Source of the DNA: Sphingopyxis sp.
GTDB taxonomy: Bacteria > Pseudomonadota > Alphaproteobacteria > Sphingomonadales > Sphingomonadaceae
Direction of reading: 5' to 3'
DNA: 64,000 nt
Assembly (NCBI GenBank): GCA_016793775.1
Contig: JAEULK010000013.1
Span: 39,368-103,367, forward strand
This document shows positions 36,637 through 48,363 of this stretch, one piece after another. The notes beneath the pieces are model-generated. The model worked only from the letters and a program-made list of their open reading frames with translations. It searched no databases and was not told the DNA's origin. The translations under genes were made by a program, and so were the position numbers. Numbering within the stretch: position 1 is the stretch's first letter; the number at the start of each line of letters is the position of its first letter.

Positions 36637-36798
36637 TACCCCCTCTCCCGTCGGGAGATGGTTGCGAAGACTTGGCGCCAAAGGCGCCTAGTCGAAGCTG
36701 GGTGAGGGGATGGACGCTATCGAGAGGGCAGAGACCCTCACCAACTCCGCCTAAGCCTACGGCCAAGGCTTCGTATCCTCTCCCGGTGGGAGAGGAGA
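36637..36798. repeat. CCCTCTCCC-type palindromic repeat between epimerase and mutase genes
   Basis: The arms CCCCCTCTCCCGTCGGGAGA and CCTCTCCCGGTGGGAGAGG lie at the two ends; inside are TTGGCGCCAAAGGCGCC and GCCTACGGCCAAGGC. It looks like a two-armed, gene-less member of the repeat family that brackets the DUF559 gene at 59.2-59.7 kb. It fills the gap and holds no ORF. Confidence 0.6.
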
Positions 36799-36816
36799 TA
36801 TGGAACGAGACTGCAT

Positions 36817-38964
36817 ATGACCGACAAACCCACGCTCGACCAATGGGCGGCCGCCGCGACCAAGGAAGTGAAGGGCAAGGACCTTACCTGGCACACCGCC
36901 GAGGGGATCGACGTCAAGCCGCTCTATACGGCCGAGGACGTCGCGACCGACCCCGGCCTGCCGGGCTTCGCGCCCTTCACGCGCGGGGTGCGGGCGTCGA
37001 TGTATGCGGGGCGGCCGTGGACGATCCGGCAATATGCGGGCTTTTCGACCGCCGAGGAATCGAACGCTTTCTATCGCCGCAACCTCGCCGCGGGGCAGAA
37101 GGGCCTGAGCGTCGCCTTCGACCTTGCGACGCACCGCGGTTATGACAGCGACCATCCGCGCGTCACCGGCGACGTCGGCAAGGCGGGCGTCGCGATCGAC
37201 AGCGTCGAGGATATGAAGATCCTGTTCGACGGCATCCCGCTCGATCAGATGTCGGTCAGCATGACGATGAACGGCGCGGTGATCCCGATCCTCGCCTTCT
37301 TCATCGTCGCGGGCGAGGAGCAGGGGGTCGAGCGCAAATTGCTCGACGGCACGATCCAGAACGACATCCTGAAGGAGTTCATGGTCCGCAACACATACAT
37401 CTATCCGCCCGAGCCGAGCATGCGGATCATCAGCGACATCTTCGGCTACACCAGCCGCGAGATGCCGAAGTTCAACAGCATCTCGATTTCCGGCTATCAT
37501 ATGCAGGAAGCCGGCGCGACGCAGGTGCAGGAACTGGCCTTCACCATCGCCGACGGCATGGAATATGTGAAATATGGCGTGGCTTCGGGCCTCGACATCG
37601 ACAAGTTCGCCGGACGGCTGAGCTTCTTTTTCGCGATCGGCATGAACTTCTTCATGGAAATCGCCAAGCTGCGCGCGGCGCGGGTGCTGTGGCATCGCGC
37701 GATGACCACATTGGGGGCGCAGGACGAGCGGTCGAAGATGCTGCGCACGCATTGCCAGACGTCGGGCGTGTCGCTGACCGAGCAGGACCCCTACAACAAC
37801 GTCATGCGCACGACGATCGAGGCGATGGCGGCGATGCTCGGTGGCACCCAGAGCCTGCATACGAACGCGCTTGACGAGGCGATCGCGTTGCCGACCGATT
37901 TTTCGGCGCGCATCGCACGCAACACCCAGATCGTCATTCAGGAAGAGACGGGGATGACCAAGGTCGTCGACCCGCTCGGCGGCTCTTATTATGTCGAGGC
38001 GCTGACCCAGCAGCTCGTCGATGCGGCGCAGGAGATCATCGACCGCGTCCAGTCCGAAGGCGGCATGGCGAAGGCGGTCGCCGCCGGCTGGCCCAAGGCG
38101 ATGATCGAGACCGCGGCGGCGGCGCGGCAGGCGCGGGTTGACCGCGGCGACGACGTCATCGTCGGGGTGAACAAATATCGCCTGAAGGACGAGGATCTGC
38201 TCGAAACGCTCGAGGTCGATAACGCCAAGGTGCGTGAGGGCCAGATCGCGCGGATCGCCAAGACCAAGGCGGGCCGCGACGAAGCCGCGTGCCAGGCGGC
38301 ACTGAAGGCGCTGCGCGATGCCGCGGCCGGCGAGCAGTCGATCGAGAATAATTTGCTCGCGCATGCGGTCGAAGCCGCCCGCGCCCGCGCGACGCTCGGC
38401 GAAATCAGCTCGGCGATGGAGGAAAGCTTCGACCGCTACGGCACCCAGCCGACCCCGGTGAAGGGCGTCTATGCCGCGCCTTATGAGGGCGACGACCGTT
38501 GGCAGCAGGTGCTCGACGGGGTCGCGGCCGTCGAACGCCGCATGGGGCGCAAACCGAAGCTTCTCGTCGCCAAGATGGGGCAGGACGGGCATGACCGCGG
38601 CGCGAACATCATCGCCTCGGCCTTCGGCGACATGGGTTTCGACGTCGTGTCGGGGCCTTTGTTCCAGACCCCCGAGGAGACGGTGGTGCTGGCGCTCGAC
38701 AGCGGCGTCGACGTCGTCGGCGCGTCGAGCCTGGCGGCCGGACACAAGACGCTGATCCCCGAACTGATCGGCAAGCTGCGCGAGGCCGGGCGCGGCGACG
38801 TAAAGGTGATTGCGGGCGGCGTCATTCCGCCGCAGGATTATCAATATCTGCGCGATGCCGGCGTGCAGGGCATCTATGGTCCCGGCAGCAATGTGGTCGA
38901 ATGCGCGGCCGATGTGCTGCGCCTGTTGGGGCACAATATGCCCCCCGTGATGGAGGAGGCTTGA
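36817..38964 (+). CDS. Methylmalonyl-CoA mutase
   Basis: Adenosylcobalamin enzyme converting (R)-methylmalonyl-CoA to succinyl-CoA. At 715 residues it is the single-chain, homodimeric form. The TIM barrel includes [21 protein letters not shown] and [17 protein letters not shown]; the C-terminal B12 domain has the base-off signature [19 protein letters not shown] with its cobalt-ligand His, then GASSLAAGH and [12 protein letters not shown]. Dependence on B12 supply is implied. No MeaB-type chaperone gene is seen in the window. Confidence 0.96.
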   Translation: MTDKPTLDQWAAAATKEVKGKDLTWHTAEGIDVKPLYTAEDVATDPGLPGFAPFTRGVRASMYAGRPWTIRQYAGFSTAEESNAFYRRNLAAGQKGLSVAFDLATHRGYDSDHPRVTGDVGKAGVAIDSVEDMKILFDGIPLDQMSVSMTMNGAVIPILAFFIVAGEEQGVERKLLDGTIQNDILKEFMVRNTYIYPPEPSMRIISDIFGYTSREMPKFNSISISGYHMQEAGATQVQELAFTIADGMEYVKYGVASGLDIDKFAGRLSFFFAIGMNFFMEIAKLRAARVLWHRAMTTLGAQDERSKMLRTHCQTSGVSLTEQDPYNNVMRTTIEAMAAMLGGTQSLHTNALDEAIALPTDFSARIARNTQIVIQEETGMTKVVDPLGGSYYVEALTQQLVDAAQEIIDRVQSEGGMAKAVAAGWPKAMIETAAAARQARVDRGDDVIVGVNKYRLKDEDLLETLEVDNAKVREGQIARIAKTKAGRDEAACQAALKALRDAAAGEQSIENNLLAHAVEAARARATLGEISSAMEESFDRYGTQPTPVKGVYAAPYEGDDRWQQVLDGVAAVERRMGRKPKLLVAKMGQDGHDRGANIIASAFGDMGFDVVSGPLFQTPEETVVLALDSGVDVVGASSLAAGHKTLIPELIGKLREAGRGDVKVIAGGVIPPQDYQYLRDAGVQGIYGPGSNVVECAADVLRLLGHNMPPVMEEA

Positions 38965-38965
38965 A

Positions 38966-39466
38966 ATGAAAAGGCAATTTCTCTTGCGCTTGACCCTGGC
39001 CGGGCTGGTCGCCGGCGCGATGCCCGTGGGTGCGGCGGTCGAACCGTCGGCCGGGCTGGGCGAGACCGGGCTCGACGACGCGGTGGCCGAATTCGGCGAT
39101 CTGTGCCTGTCGATTTTCCCCAACGCCAAAAGGTTCGACTATGCCGTGTCCAAAAGCGCATTCGGCTATCAGCGCGCCGACGAAGGCCGCTGGCGCTCCG
39201 ACCGCACCGTGGTGACGCGCGTCGCGCCGGCGCAATGCGATTTCGACGCCGCGCTGAGCGCCGCCGACAGCGATCGCGAGGTCGTGGCGAGTGCGGTCGA
39301 AAAGGGGCTGCGCAAGGAGCTGGGGCTGCGCCCGGTGCGCGTCGTCTATGAAGGCGGCATGCGGTGGGACTGGCAGGTCGATGGCAAGACGCACAGCGTC
39401 TCCTATTATTTCGGCCCCACCGTCCCGGCGCGGCAGCTCGCGCTGACCTATCGCGTCGGCGCCTGA
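38966..39466 (+). CDS. Exported protein of unknown function
   Basis: A 166-residue protein with an N-terminal signal ([22 protein letters not shown]) and two cysteines ([17 protein letters not shown]) that could form a disulfide in the periplasm. No family was recognised. It starts 1 nt after the mutase stop codon and so is probably cotranscribed, but nothing in it points to propionate metabolism. It is followed by a terminator-like hairpin. Confidence 0.7.
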   Translation: MKRQFLLRLTLAGLVAGAMPVGAAVEPSAGLGETGLDDAVAEFGDLCLSIFPNAKRFDYAVSKSAFGYQRADEGRWRSDRTVVTRVAPAQCDFDAALSAADSDREVVASAVEKGLRKELGLRPVRVVYEGGMRWDWQVDGKTHSVSYYFGPTVPARQLALTYRVGA

Positions 39467-39495
39467 CGACCGGACCCCTATCCGACCCCTGCGGC

Positions 39496-39535
39496 GCGGG
39501 AGCGGCCTCTGTCCGCTCCCGCCCTGTCCCCGCTT
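39496..39535 (+). terminator. Hairpin before bioB
   Basis: GCGGGAGCGG and CCGCTCCCGC form a perfect 10-bp stem with a 7-nt loop, followed after 11 nt by TTTT. It may end the pccB-mutase transcript or attenuate bioB; the T-run is distant for a classic terminator. Confidence 0.5.
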
Positions 39536-39552
39536 TTGCTGAAAGACCCCCG

Positions 39553-40545
39553 ATGACCCGTACCGACTGGACCCGCGAAGAGATCGCCGAACTGTTCGAT
39601 CTGCCGTTCGACGAGCTGATGTGGGAGGCGCAGGGCGTCCATCGTCGCCACCATGCGCGCGGCGAAGTGCAGCTGTGCACCCTGCTTTCGATCAAGACCG
39701 GCGGCTGCGTCGAGGATTGCGGCTATTGCTCGCAGTCGAAGCATGCCGACAGCGGGCTGAAGGCGACCAAGCTGATGGACGTGCGCGCGGTGCTGCAGGC
39801 GGCGGCGCAAGCAAAGGATTCGGGATCGCAGCGTTTCTGCATGGGCGCCGCCTGGCGCAACCCCAAGGATCGCGACATGCCTGCGATCGTCGAGATGATC
39901 GAGGGCGTGCGCCAGATGGGCATGGAAACCTGCATGACGCTGGGCATGCTGAGCAAGGAGCAGGCGCAGGTGCTGGGCGCCGCGGGACTCGATTATTATA
40001 ATCATAATATCGACACGAGCCCTGAGAATTACGGCAATGTCATCACCACGCGGACCTTTCAGGAGCGGCTCGATACCCTGGAGGAAGTGCGGCAGGCGGG
40101 GATCAACGTCTGTTCGGGCGGCATCGTCGGCATGGGCGAGAATCGCGCCGACCGCGTCGGTTTCATCCATGCGCTGGCGACGCTGCCCGAACATCCGGGC
40201 AGCGTGCCGATCAATGCGCTGGTGCCGGTGAAGGGCACGGTGCTGGGCGACATGCTCGCCGACACGCCGCTCGCGAAGATCGACGATATCGAGTTCGTCC
40301 GCACCGTCGCGGTCGCCCGCATCACCATGCCGATGAGCATGGTCCGCCTGTCGGCGGGGCGCGAGAGCATGTCGGAGGCGACGCAGGCTTTGTGCTTCAT
40401 GGCGGGCGCGAACAGCATCTTCACCGGCGATAAATTGCTGACGACGGGCAATCGCGGCGACAGCGCCGATGCGGCCTTGTTCGCCAAGCTGGGGATTGTG
40501 CCGATGGTCAGCGAAGAGCCGATGCGGATGGAAGCGGCGGAGTGA
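39553..40545 (+). CDS. bioB: Biotin synthase
   Basis: Radical SAM enzyme inserting sulfur into dethiobiotin. The SAM-cluster cysteines are C52, C56 and C59 in [42 protein letters not shown], and [20 protein letters not shown] with the [2Fe-2S]-ligand Arg are also present. The 330 residues are normal; the longer open frame upstream overlaps the preceding gene and is not used. No other biotin genes are near. Its place between the mutase and the biotin-dependent PccA gene suggests supply of cofactor to the carboxylase. Confidence 0.95.
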   Translation: MTRTDWTREEIAELFDLPFDELMWEAQGVHRRHHARGEVQLCTLLSIKTGGCVEDCGYCSQSKHADSGLKATKLMDVRAVLQAAAQAKDSGSQRFCMGAAWRNPKDRDMPAIVEMIEGVRQMGMETCMTLGMLSKEQAQVLGAAGLDYYNHNIDTSPENYGNVITTRTFQERLDTLEEVRQAGINVCSGGIVGMGENRADRVGFIHALATLPEHPGSVPINALVPVKGTVLGDMLADTPLAKIDDIEFVRTVAVARITMPMSMVRLSAGRESMSEATQALCFMAGANSIFTGDKLLTTGNRGDSADAALFAKLGIVPMVSEEPMRMEAAE

Positions 40546-40994
40546 AAGCGATTCGCCATATCGCGACGTCATTCGGTGCGCCGCTATGTCTGTTGTTTCC
40601 CGGCATGGCGCAGGCTTGCAGCGACCCTAGCGAGCGCTGGTATGTCAAAGTGAGCGATGTGGTCTTCGATGCCGTTGCCAACTGCAATCCGGATCAGAGA
40701 TCGTGTCAATTGCGCGTTACAAGCATAATGAAGAACCCGCAAAACTTGGCCATTGATCGCCGCCGGATCGAAGTGGATTATCAAAACTGGTATGCCGATT
40801 GGTTCGCAAGCAATCCGGATGAAATCATCATCATTTGTGGGGTGCCAGTTTTTGAACCCACCGAAACAAGGTTTCGCGCTCGCTTTTACGCGAATCTCGA
40901 TAAAAAAACATCTGAGCTGATAGTCAGAAAGGCTGAGGTTGGCCGCCCGACCGAACAGGGCGCGGTGATGCGCGACGGATTCGAAGCCGAATGA
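40542..40994 (+). CDS. Exported small protein of unknown function, low-GC
   Basis: A 150-residue protein starting at GTG that overlaps the bioB stop (GTGA). A signal-peptide-like N-terminus ([24 protein letters not shown]) precedes a domain with cysteine residues spaced through it ([22 protein letters not shown]). Base composition is clearly more AT-rich than the rest of the cluster and codon choice differs, which suggests later acquisition. No family recognised. Confidence 0.65.
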   Translation: MKAIRHIATSFGAPLCLLFPGMAQACSDPSERWYVKVSDVVFDAVANCNPDQRSCQLRVTSIMKNPQNLAIDRRRIEVDYQNWYADWFASNPDEIIIICGVPVFEPTETRFRARFYANLDKKTSELIVRKAEVGRPTEQGAVMRDGFEAE

Positions 40995-41233
40995 CCCGCA
41001 AGCCGCTCCTGGCTGTGTTGACGTCGGTCTTGCTGCTGCCCGCGTCCTGCGCGTGCGGCTACACGGCCAATCGTATGCAGGGGGTGCGGATGGGGACCGA
41101 GGGCGGCTCGGGCGGACCCTTGTGGATCGAGAATCTGCTTTGGATCGCCGCGCTGGCGCTGATGCTGGTGTGGGCGCGGCAGGTGTCGAAAATCTATCGC
41201 AGCGAGCCGGCGACGAAGGAGACGGGCGAGTGA
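40991..41233 (+). CDS. Small membrane protein of unknown function
   Basis: An 80-residue protein whose ATG overlaps the upstream stop (ATGA). An N-terminal hydrophobic stretch (LLAVLTSVLLLPASC) looks like a lipoprotein or secretion signal with a Cys, and a second helix (IENLLWIAALALMLVWA) lies near the C-terminus. No family recognised; a two-helix membrane protein is the simplest reading. Confidence 0.6.
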   Translation: MTRKPLLAVLTSVLLLPASCACGYTANRMQGVRMGTEGGSGGPLWIENLLWIAALALMLVWARQVSKIYRSEPATKETGE

Positions 41234-41621
41234 TGCTGATGTCGTTGATGCTGCTCGCCGCGGCGGCGCAGGAGCCCGAGGTCGATTGCGACAACCCGCA
41301 ATATCAGGTCGAGATGAATTTCTGCGCGCAGAAGGATTATGACGCTGCGGACGCGGAACTCAACGCGCAGTGGAAGCGGACCGTCGCCGAAATCAAGCGG
41401 CGCGACAAGGATATCGACCGCAGCTACGACAGCCAGCCGACGGGCTATGACACGCTGCTCGCGGCGCAGCGTGCTTGGCTGACCTATCGCGACCAGCAGT
41501 GCCTCTCCGAAAGCTTCGCCGCGCGCGGCGGGAGCATGGCGCCGATGCTGCACAGCGGCTGCATGGCGCGGCTGACCAAGGAACGCACCGAACAACTCAA
41601 GGCACTTGTCGAGGAATATTG

Positions 41622-41622
<1 letters not shown>
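41233..41622 (+). CDS. LprI-like (DUF1311) protein, exported
   Basis: A 129-residue protein with a short signal (LMSLMLLAAAAQ). The DUF1311 core is visible: VDCDNPQYQVEMNFCAQKDY, AQRAWLTYRDQQC and a final cysteine in HSGCMARLTKERTEQL, giving four cysteines that pair in this family. Relatives include lysozyme-inhibitor-like lipoproteins. The ATG shares one base with the previous stop, and its own TGA shares one base with the pccA start, so it is embedded in the operon. Confidence 0.82.
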
Positions 41623-43628
<2,006 letters not shown>

Positions 43629-43641
43629 CGCTCCAGCATTT

Positions 43642-43724
43642 CGTCATTGCGAGGAGCGAAGCGACGAAGCAATCCAGTGTCGCGCAAGCCCGCTCTGGAT
43701 TGCTTCGCTACGCTCGCAATGACG
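43642..43724. repeat. CGTCATTGCGAG...CTCGCAATGACG palindromic repeat
   Basis: Arms CGTCATTGCGAGGAGCGAAG and, opposite, CTTCGCTACGCTCGCAATGACG, with internal GAAGCAATCCAG/CTGGATTGCTTC. A very widespread bacterial intergenic repeat. It probably forms the 3' end structure of the pccA transcript. Confidence 0.8.
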
Positions 43725-43734
43725 GAGTCTTGGA

Positions 43735-44106
43735 ATGCACCTGAATCACGACAATGGCGCCCCCGTGGCCGACCCGATCGCCTTCGACGATTTCCTGAAG
43801 GTCGATATCCGCATCGGCACGATCGTCGCGGCCGAACCCTTCCCCGAAGCGCGCAAGCCCGCGTTCAAGCTGAAGATCGACTTCGGCCCCGCGATCGGGG
43901 TGAAGAAGAGCAGCGCGCAGATCGTCGATCGTTATGCATTGGAGCAACTGCCGGGTCGGCAGGTCGCGGCGGTGGTCAATTTCCCGCCGCGCCAGATCGG
44001 CAAGTATATGTCCGAGGTTTTGACGCTGGGCTTCGCCGACGAAGCGGGCGCGGTGATCCTGTTCGCGCCCGATCATGTGGTGCCTAACGGGTCGCGGCTG
44101 TTCTGA
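43735..44106 (+). CDS. csaA: CsaA-type tRNA-binding-domain protein
   Basis: A 123-residue protein that is almost entirely one OB-fold tRNA-binding domain: FLKVDIRIGTIVAAEPFPEARKPA, KLKIDFGPAIGVKKSSAQI, VVNFPPRQIGKYMSEVLTLG. CsaA has been described as a secretion-linked chaperone able to bind peptides; related domains bind tRNA. The gene follows a repeat and precedes a MAPEG gene. Confidence 0.88.
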   Translation: MHLNHDNGAPVADPIAFDDFLKVDIRIGTIVAAEPFPEARKPAFKLKIDFGPAIGVKKSSAQIVDRYALEQLPGRQVAAVVNFPPRQIGKYMSEVLTLGFADEAGAVILFAPDHVVPNGSRLF

Positions 44107-44165
44107 CGTCTCGCCATGCCCGCGCGTTCGGGCTAGGATCGGCGCGAACAGGGGGAGAGACGATC

Positions 44166-44573
44166 ATGACCTTACCGGTAACCGCCTTCGTTGCCGCAGT
44201 CTGCGCGCTGCTGTTGCTCGCGACCGCGATCGACACGGTGCGCCAGCGGCTGCGGCTGAGCGCGGCTTTCGGCGACCATGGCGACGCGAAACTGATCAGC
44301 GCCAGCCGCAGCCATGGCAATCTCGCCGAATATGCGCCGATCACGATCATCCTGCTCGGCCTGCTCGAAAGCGCGCGCGCCAATCATATGGGATTGCTGG
44401 TGATCGGCGCGATCTTCCTGATCGGCCGCGTCGCGCATATCGTCGGACTCTACACCCCGTCGCCGCCGGGCAAGGCGCCGCTGGGGCGCCAGGTCGGGGT
44501 GGTCGCGACGTTCGGGACGTTGCTGGCGCTGGGCGGATGGACCTTGTGGATGCTGGCGACGGTGAATTTATAG
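44166..44573 (+). CDS. MAPEG-family membrane protein
   Basis: A 135-residue protein with four hydrophobic helices and the MAPEG pattern: RLRLSAAFGDHGDAKLISASRSHGNLAEYAP, where the R-x-x-x-N-x-x-E core binds glutathione in relatives, and RVAHIVGLYTPSPP. Eukaryotic MAPEG enzymes are glutathione transferases or eicosanoid synthases; the bacterial role is not settled. Membrane location is certain. Confidence 0.85.
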   Translation: MTLPVTAFVAAVCALLLLATAIDTVRQRLRLSAAFGDHGDAKLISASRSHGNLAEYAPITIILLGLLESARANHMGLLVIGAIFLIGRVAHIVGLYTPSPPGKAPLGRQVGVVATFGTLLALGGWTLWMLATVNL

Positions 44574-44587
44574 CGGTTGCACAACGA

Positions 44588-44680
44588 CCGTCGCCCCCGC
44601 GAAGGCGGGGCCGTTATCAATCGTGCCCAACCCGCGCGGTTTTGAGCCGACAGCGGCCCCCGCCTTCGCGGGGGCGACGG
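44588..44680. repeat. CCCCGCGAAGGCGGGG palindromic repeat
   Basis: CCGTCGCCCCCGCGAAGGCG at one end is mirrored by CGCCTTCGCGGGGGCGACGG at the other. Same family as the repeat at 23.3 kb and the one inside pdhC. It separates the convergent MAPEG and cyclase genes. Confidence 0.8.
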
Positions 44681-44691
44681 TTAAACGCGGT

Positions 44692-45462
44692 TCAACTTTC
44701 CACCAACGCCACCGCCCTGATCCACCCCGCGCTCGCGCGTTCGATCTTCACCGGGAAGCAGCTCAGCGTCCATCCGGTCGGGGGCAGGGCGGCGAGGTTG
44801 GTGAGTTTTTCGATCTGGTAATAGGGCTTGATGCGGCCCGCCTTATGGCCTTCCCAGATGATCTTCGGGTCGCGCGTTTCGGCCCAGCGCCTTGCGGTGT
44901 GGCTGAACGGCGCGTCCCAGCTCCACGCGTCGGTGCCGACGACCTGCACCCCGCGCTCGGTCAGGTACAAGGTCGCTTCCTCGCCCATGCCGCAGCCCTG
45001 GTCGGTGAAATTGTCGGTGCCATAGAGGGCGCCCGACTGGACGAGCACGATGTCGAACGGCTGGAGTTCGCGACCGATGCGTGCGAGTTCGGCCTCGACC
45101 TCGGCGGCGGCGATCACATGGCCCGCGGGGCGATCCGAGAAATCGAGCTTCACCCCGGGGCGAAAGAAGAGATCGAGCGGCGCTTCGTCGATGCTCGGCG
45201 CGGGGGTGGCGCCGCGGTCGGTGGTCGAATGGAAATGCCAGGGCGCGTCCATATGCGTGCCGTTGTGCGTGCTCAGCGTCAGGCTTTCGACCGCCCAGCC
45301 TTCGCCGTCGGGCAGGTCGTCCTGGGTCAGTCCGGGGAAGAACATCGCGATCTGCTGCCACGTATTCTCGTGCGTCATATAGGTGATCTGCGGGCGCATC
45401 ACCGGCGGGTCGGACACGACATCGTTGGTGATCGGGATCGAGAGGTCGATGAATTGGGTCAT
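44692..45462 (-). CDS. Cyclase family protein (kynurenine-formamidase-like)
   Basis: A 256-residue metal-dependent hydrolase of the PF04199 type. The N-terminus is FIDLSIPITNDVVSDPP; the metal site is STHNGTHMDAPWHF; then LDFSDRPAGHVI, and LTERGVQVVGTDAWSWDAPF near the C-terminus. Relatives hydrolyse N-formylkynurenine or isatin, or act in polyketide cyclisation; no tryptophan genes are nearby, so the substrate is open. Divergent from the MHS transporter, which may carry a related carboxylate. Confidence 0.84.
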   Translation of the reverse strand: MTQFIDLSIPITNDVVSDPPVMRPQITYMTHENTWQQIAMFFPGLTQDDLPDGEGWAVESLTLSTHNGTHMDAPWHFHSTTDRGATPAPSIDEAPLDLFFRPGVKLDFSDRPAGHVIAAAEVEAELARIGRELQPFDIVLVQSGALYGTDNFTDQGCGMGEEATLYLTERGVQVVGTDAWSWDAPFSHTARRWAETRDPKIIWEGHKAGRIKPYYQIEKLTNLAALPPTGWTLSCFPVKIERASAGWIRAVALVES

Positions 45463-45556
45463 GCCGCGATGCTGCGCCGACGCGCCTGCTTGTGCAAGAC
45501 CGAACAGCGGCTATGACGTAAGGGATAATATCGACATCCGGGGGAATGCCAAATCC

Positions 45557-47179
45557 ATGAGCGAAGCCGTCGTCTATCAGCCGACCCAGAAGGACATCCG
45601 TCTCGTCATCGCCGCCTCTTCGGCGGGGACGATCTTTGAATGGTATGATTTCTTCATCTATGGCACGCTCGCGGCGATCATCGGCAAGGCCTTTTTCCCC
45701 AGCGACAATGCGACATTGGAAATCCTGCTCGTCTGGGCGGGTTTCGCGGTCGGCTTCGGGTTTCGGCCGCTCGGCGCGGTGCTGTTCGGTTTTCTCGGCG
45801 ACCGGCTGGGGCGCAAATATACCTTTCTCGTTACCGTCACGCTGATGGGTGTCGCGACCGCCGGGGTCGGCCTGATCCCCTCCGCGGCGACGATCGGGAT
45901 TGCGGCGCCGATCATCGTCATCCTGCTCCGCGTGCTGCAGGGGCTGGCGCTTGGCGGCGAATATGGCGGCGCCGCGGTCTATGTCGCCGAACATTCGCCG
46001 CCCGAGCGGCGCGGTTTCTATACCAGCTTCATCCAGGCGAGCGTCGTCGGCGGTTTCGTGCTCAGCCTGATCGTCGTGCTCGGGTGCAAGGCGCTGATGT
46101 CGGAGGCGGTCTGGGAAAGCTGGGGCTGGCGCGTGCCCTTCCTGCTGTCGCTCGGGCTGCTCGCGATCTCGCTGTGGATGCGGCTCAAGCTGTCGGAAAG
46201 CCCGGTGTTCCAGGCGATGAAGCAGCAGGGCGAACTGGCGAAAAATCCGCTGAAGGAAAGCTTCACCTATCCGGGCAACCCGAAGCGCATCTTCGTCGCG
46301 CTGTTCGGCATCGCCGCGGGGCTGACCGTGATCTGGTACACCGCGATGTTCTCGGGCCTGGCCTTTCTGAAAGGCCCGATGAAGGTCGAGGATACCGCCG
46401 CCGAAATCATCGTCGGCTTCGCCGCCGCGCTCGGCATGGGTTTCTTCCTGTGGGCGGGGCATATCTCCGACAAAATCGGGCGCAAGAAGCCGATCGTCTG
46501 GGGCTATGCCGCGACTTTGGTGCTGCTGTTTCCGCTCTTCTGGCTGATGGGCAGCGTCGGCAATCCTCCGCTCAGCGCCGCGGCCGAAAAGGCGCCGGTG
46601 GTTGTCACCGGGTCGCAATGCAGCTTCGATCCCTTTTCGCAGGTGCAGAAAACCGCCTGCGGCAAGACGCTCGGCGAACTGACCAAGCTCGGCGTGCCTT
46701 ACACCGTCGTCGATAGCGGCAGCCATTTCGACAGCGTCCGGATCGCCGTCGGCGGGCGCGAACTCGCGGGCGAAGAACCCGCGATCCTGCGCCCGGCGCT
46801 CGAGGCGATGGGCTATGATTTCGAAAAGCAGATCCCGGGGCCGCTCGGCATCGCGGTGATCATCGCGGCGCTGCTCGGGCTCAGTGCACTGTCGGGCTTC
46901 ACCTATGGCCCCGTCGCGGCCTTGCTGTCCGAAATGTTCCCGCCGCATGTCCGCTATTCGTCGCTGTCGATCCCCTATCATCTCGGCACCGGCTATTTCG
47001 GCGGTTTCCTGCCGCTGATCGCCAGTTTCATCATCGCCAAGACCGGCGATGCCTATGCGGGCCTGTGGTACACGTGGGGCGTGGTGCTGGTCGCCTTCCT
47101 GGTCAGCGCCTTCCTGCTGAAGGACCCGGTCGAGGGGCAATGGGACAAGGCGGCGGCGCCACAGGGGTCGTCCGCCTGA
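45557..47179 (+). CDS. MHS-family major facilitator transporter
   Basis: A 540-residue permease with 12 predicted helices. Metabolite:H+ symporter marks: SSAGTIFEWYDFFIYGTLA in helix 1, FRPLGAVLFGFLGDRLGRKY (loop 2-3), LLRVLQGLALGGEYGGA, and SDKIGRKKP in loop 8-9. A ~70-residue hydrophilic insertion with two cysteines (TGSQCSFDPFSQVQKTACG) lies before helix 11, on the periplasmic side if the topology is standard. Closest in type to ProP/ShiA-like carboxylate or osmolyte symporters; substrate unknown. The ATG is weakly supported by context. Confidence 0.87.
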   Translation: MSEAVVYQPTQKDIRLVIAASSAGTIFEWYDFFIYGTLAAIIGKAFFPSDNATLEILLVWAGFAVGFGFRPLGAVLFGFLGDRLGRKYTFLVTVTLMGVATAGVGLIPSAATIGIAAPIIVILLRVLQGLALGGEYGGAAVYVAEHSPPERRGFYTSFIQASVVGGFVLSLIVVLGCKALMSEAVWESWGWRVPFLLSLGLLAISLWMRLKLSESPVFQAMKQQGELAKNPLKESFTYPGNPKRIFVALFGIAAGLTVIWYTAMFSGLAFLKGPMKVEDTAAEIIVGFAAALGMGFFLWAGHISDKIGRKKPIVWGYAATLVLLFPLFWLMGSVGNPPLSAAAEKAPVVVTGSQCSFDPFSQVQKTACGKTLGELTKLGVPYTVVDSGSHFDSVRIAVGGRELAGEEPAILRPALEAMGYDFEKQIPGPLGIAVIIAALLGLSALSGFTYGPVAALLSEMFPPHVRYSSLSIPYHLGTGYFGGFLPLIASFIIAKTGDAYAGLWYTWGVVLVAFLVSAFLLKDPVEGQWDKAAAPQGSSA

Positions 47180-47219
47180 CCCATTGGCGCTGCGGCCAAT
47201 CGTCGCTAGGGGCGAGTGG

Positions 47220-48266
47220 ATGATCGATATCGCACCGCCGCTTCGTCTCCGCCTCGACCGCGACGCGCTTGTCGCCAACTGGCGCTGGCTGGCGGCGGCG
47301 AGCGGGCGCGCGGCGTGCGGCGCGGCGATCAAGGCCGATGGCTATGGGCTCGGCGCGCGCGAAATGATGCGCCATCTGGCGGCCGCTGGGTGCCGCGACT
47401 TCTTCGTCGCGACCTGGGCCGAGGCGGCGGCGCTGATGCCGCTGCCTGCCGGCGTATCGCTGTCGGTGCTGCACGGCGTCGGGGCTAGCGACATGGTCGC
47501 CGCGCGTTTGCTGCCGACGCGCCCGGTGCTGAACAGCGTCGAACAGGTCGCGCGCTGGCGCGAAGCCGGGGAGGGGCGGCCGTGCGACGTCATGGTCGAT
47601 ACCGGAATGAGCCGCCTGGGCTTGCGCGTCGAGGAGGCGCTGGGCGGGGCGCTGGGTGGGCTGACTATCGAAACCCTGCTCAGCCATCTCGCCTCTGCGG
47701 ACGAAGAGAGCGTGCAGAATGCGCGGCAGCTCGCGGCGTTCCGGGCGCTGCGCGAAGCGATCCCGGCGCGGCGCTACAGCCTGTCGAACAGCGCGGGGAT
47801 CTGCCTCGGCGCCGACTATGCCTTCGACCTGACGCGCCCGGGCATCGCGCTCTATGGCGGCACCCCGCGCGCCGAGGCGGCGGGACATATCCGCCAGGTC
47901 GCTTTTCCCGAGGCGCGGGTGTTGCAGGTCCGCACCGTGCGCGCGGGCGAGAGCGTCGGTTATGGCGCGACCTGGACCGCGCCCCGCGACAGCCGCATCG
48001 CGGTGGTCAACCTCGGTTATGCCGACGGCTATCTGCGCTGCCATGCCGGAACGGGCGCCGCGACATTCGGCGCCGCCGCGCTGCCGCTGGTGGGGCGTGT
48101 GTCGATGGACCTGACGGCGTTCGACGCCGACGATGCCGGCGCGGTGGGGGAGGGAGACTGGCTGGCGCTGGGCTATGACCTGCCGGCGACGGCGGCGGCG
48201 AGCGGCCTGTCGCAATATGAACTGCTCACCGGGCTGGGGCGCCGTTTCGCGCGTATCTGGTCCTAG
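47220..48266 (+). CDS. alr: Alanine racemase
   Basis: Provides D-alanine for peptidoglycan. PLP lysine K38 in CGAAIKADGYGLG, VMVDTGMSRLGLR, SNSAGICLG, RPGIALYGGTPR, and the second active-site Tyr in GESVGYGATW. The 348-residue protein starts at an ATG after AGGGGCGAG; a TTG 36 nt earlier is less likely. It is followed by a strong bidirectional terminator. Confidence 0.93.
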   Translation: MIDIAPPLRLRLDRDALVANWRWLAAASGRAACGAAIKADGYGLGAREMMRHLAAAGCRDFFVATWAEAAALMPLPAGVSLSVLHGVGASDMVAARLLPTRPVLNSVEQVARWREAGEGRPCDVMVDTGMSRLGLRVEEALGGALGGLTIETLLSHLASADEESVQNARQLAAFRALREAIPARRYSLSNSAGICLGADYAFDLTRPGIALYGGTPRAEAAGHIRQVAFPEARVLQVRTVRAGESVGYGATWTAPRDSRIAVVNLGYADGYLRCHAGTGAATFGAAALPLVGRVSMDLTAFDADDAGAVGEGDWLALGYDLPATAAASGLSQYELLTGLGRRFARIWS

Positions 48267-48311
48267 ACGGCGGACCTGCCGATCCGGCATGCGCGCCGTT
48301 GCCGGTAGAAA

Positions 48312-48348
48312 CAAAAAGGGCCCCGGTTTCCCGGGGCCCTTCTTTTTT
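48312..48348. terminator. Strong bidirectional intrinsic terminator
   Basis: AAGGGCCCCGG (48316-48326) pairs with CCGGGGCCCTT (48331-48341) around a 4-nt loop, with a six-T run after it and an A-run before it. It ends both alr and the convergent TonB receptor gene. Confidence 0.92.
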
Positions 48349-48363
48349 GGTTCGTATTCGCGA

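Noticed and set aside
36757-39129. 790-residue antisense open frame over the mutase gene
   Set aside because: Its composition (Arg/Ala/His-rich) is typical of antisense translation of a GC-rich gene, and the opposite strand encodes an unmistakable methylmalonyl-CoA mutase.
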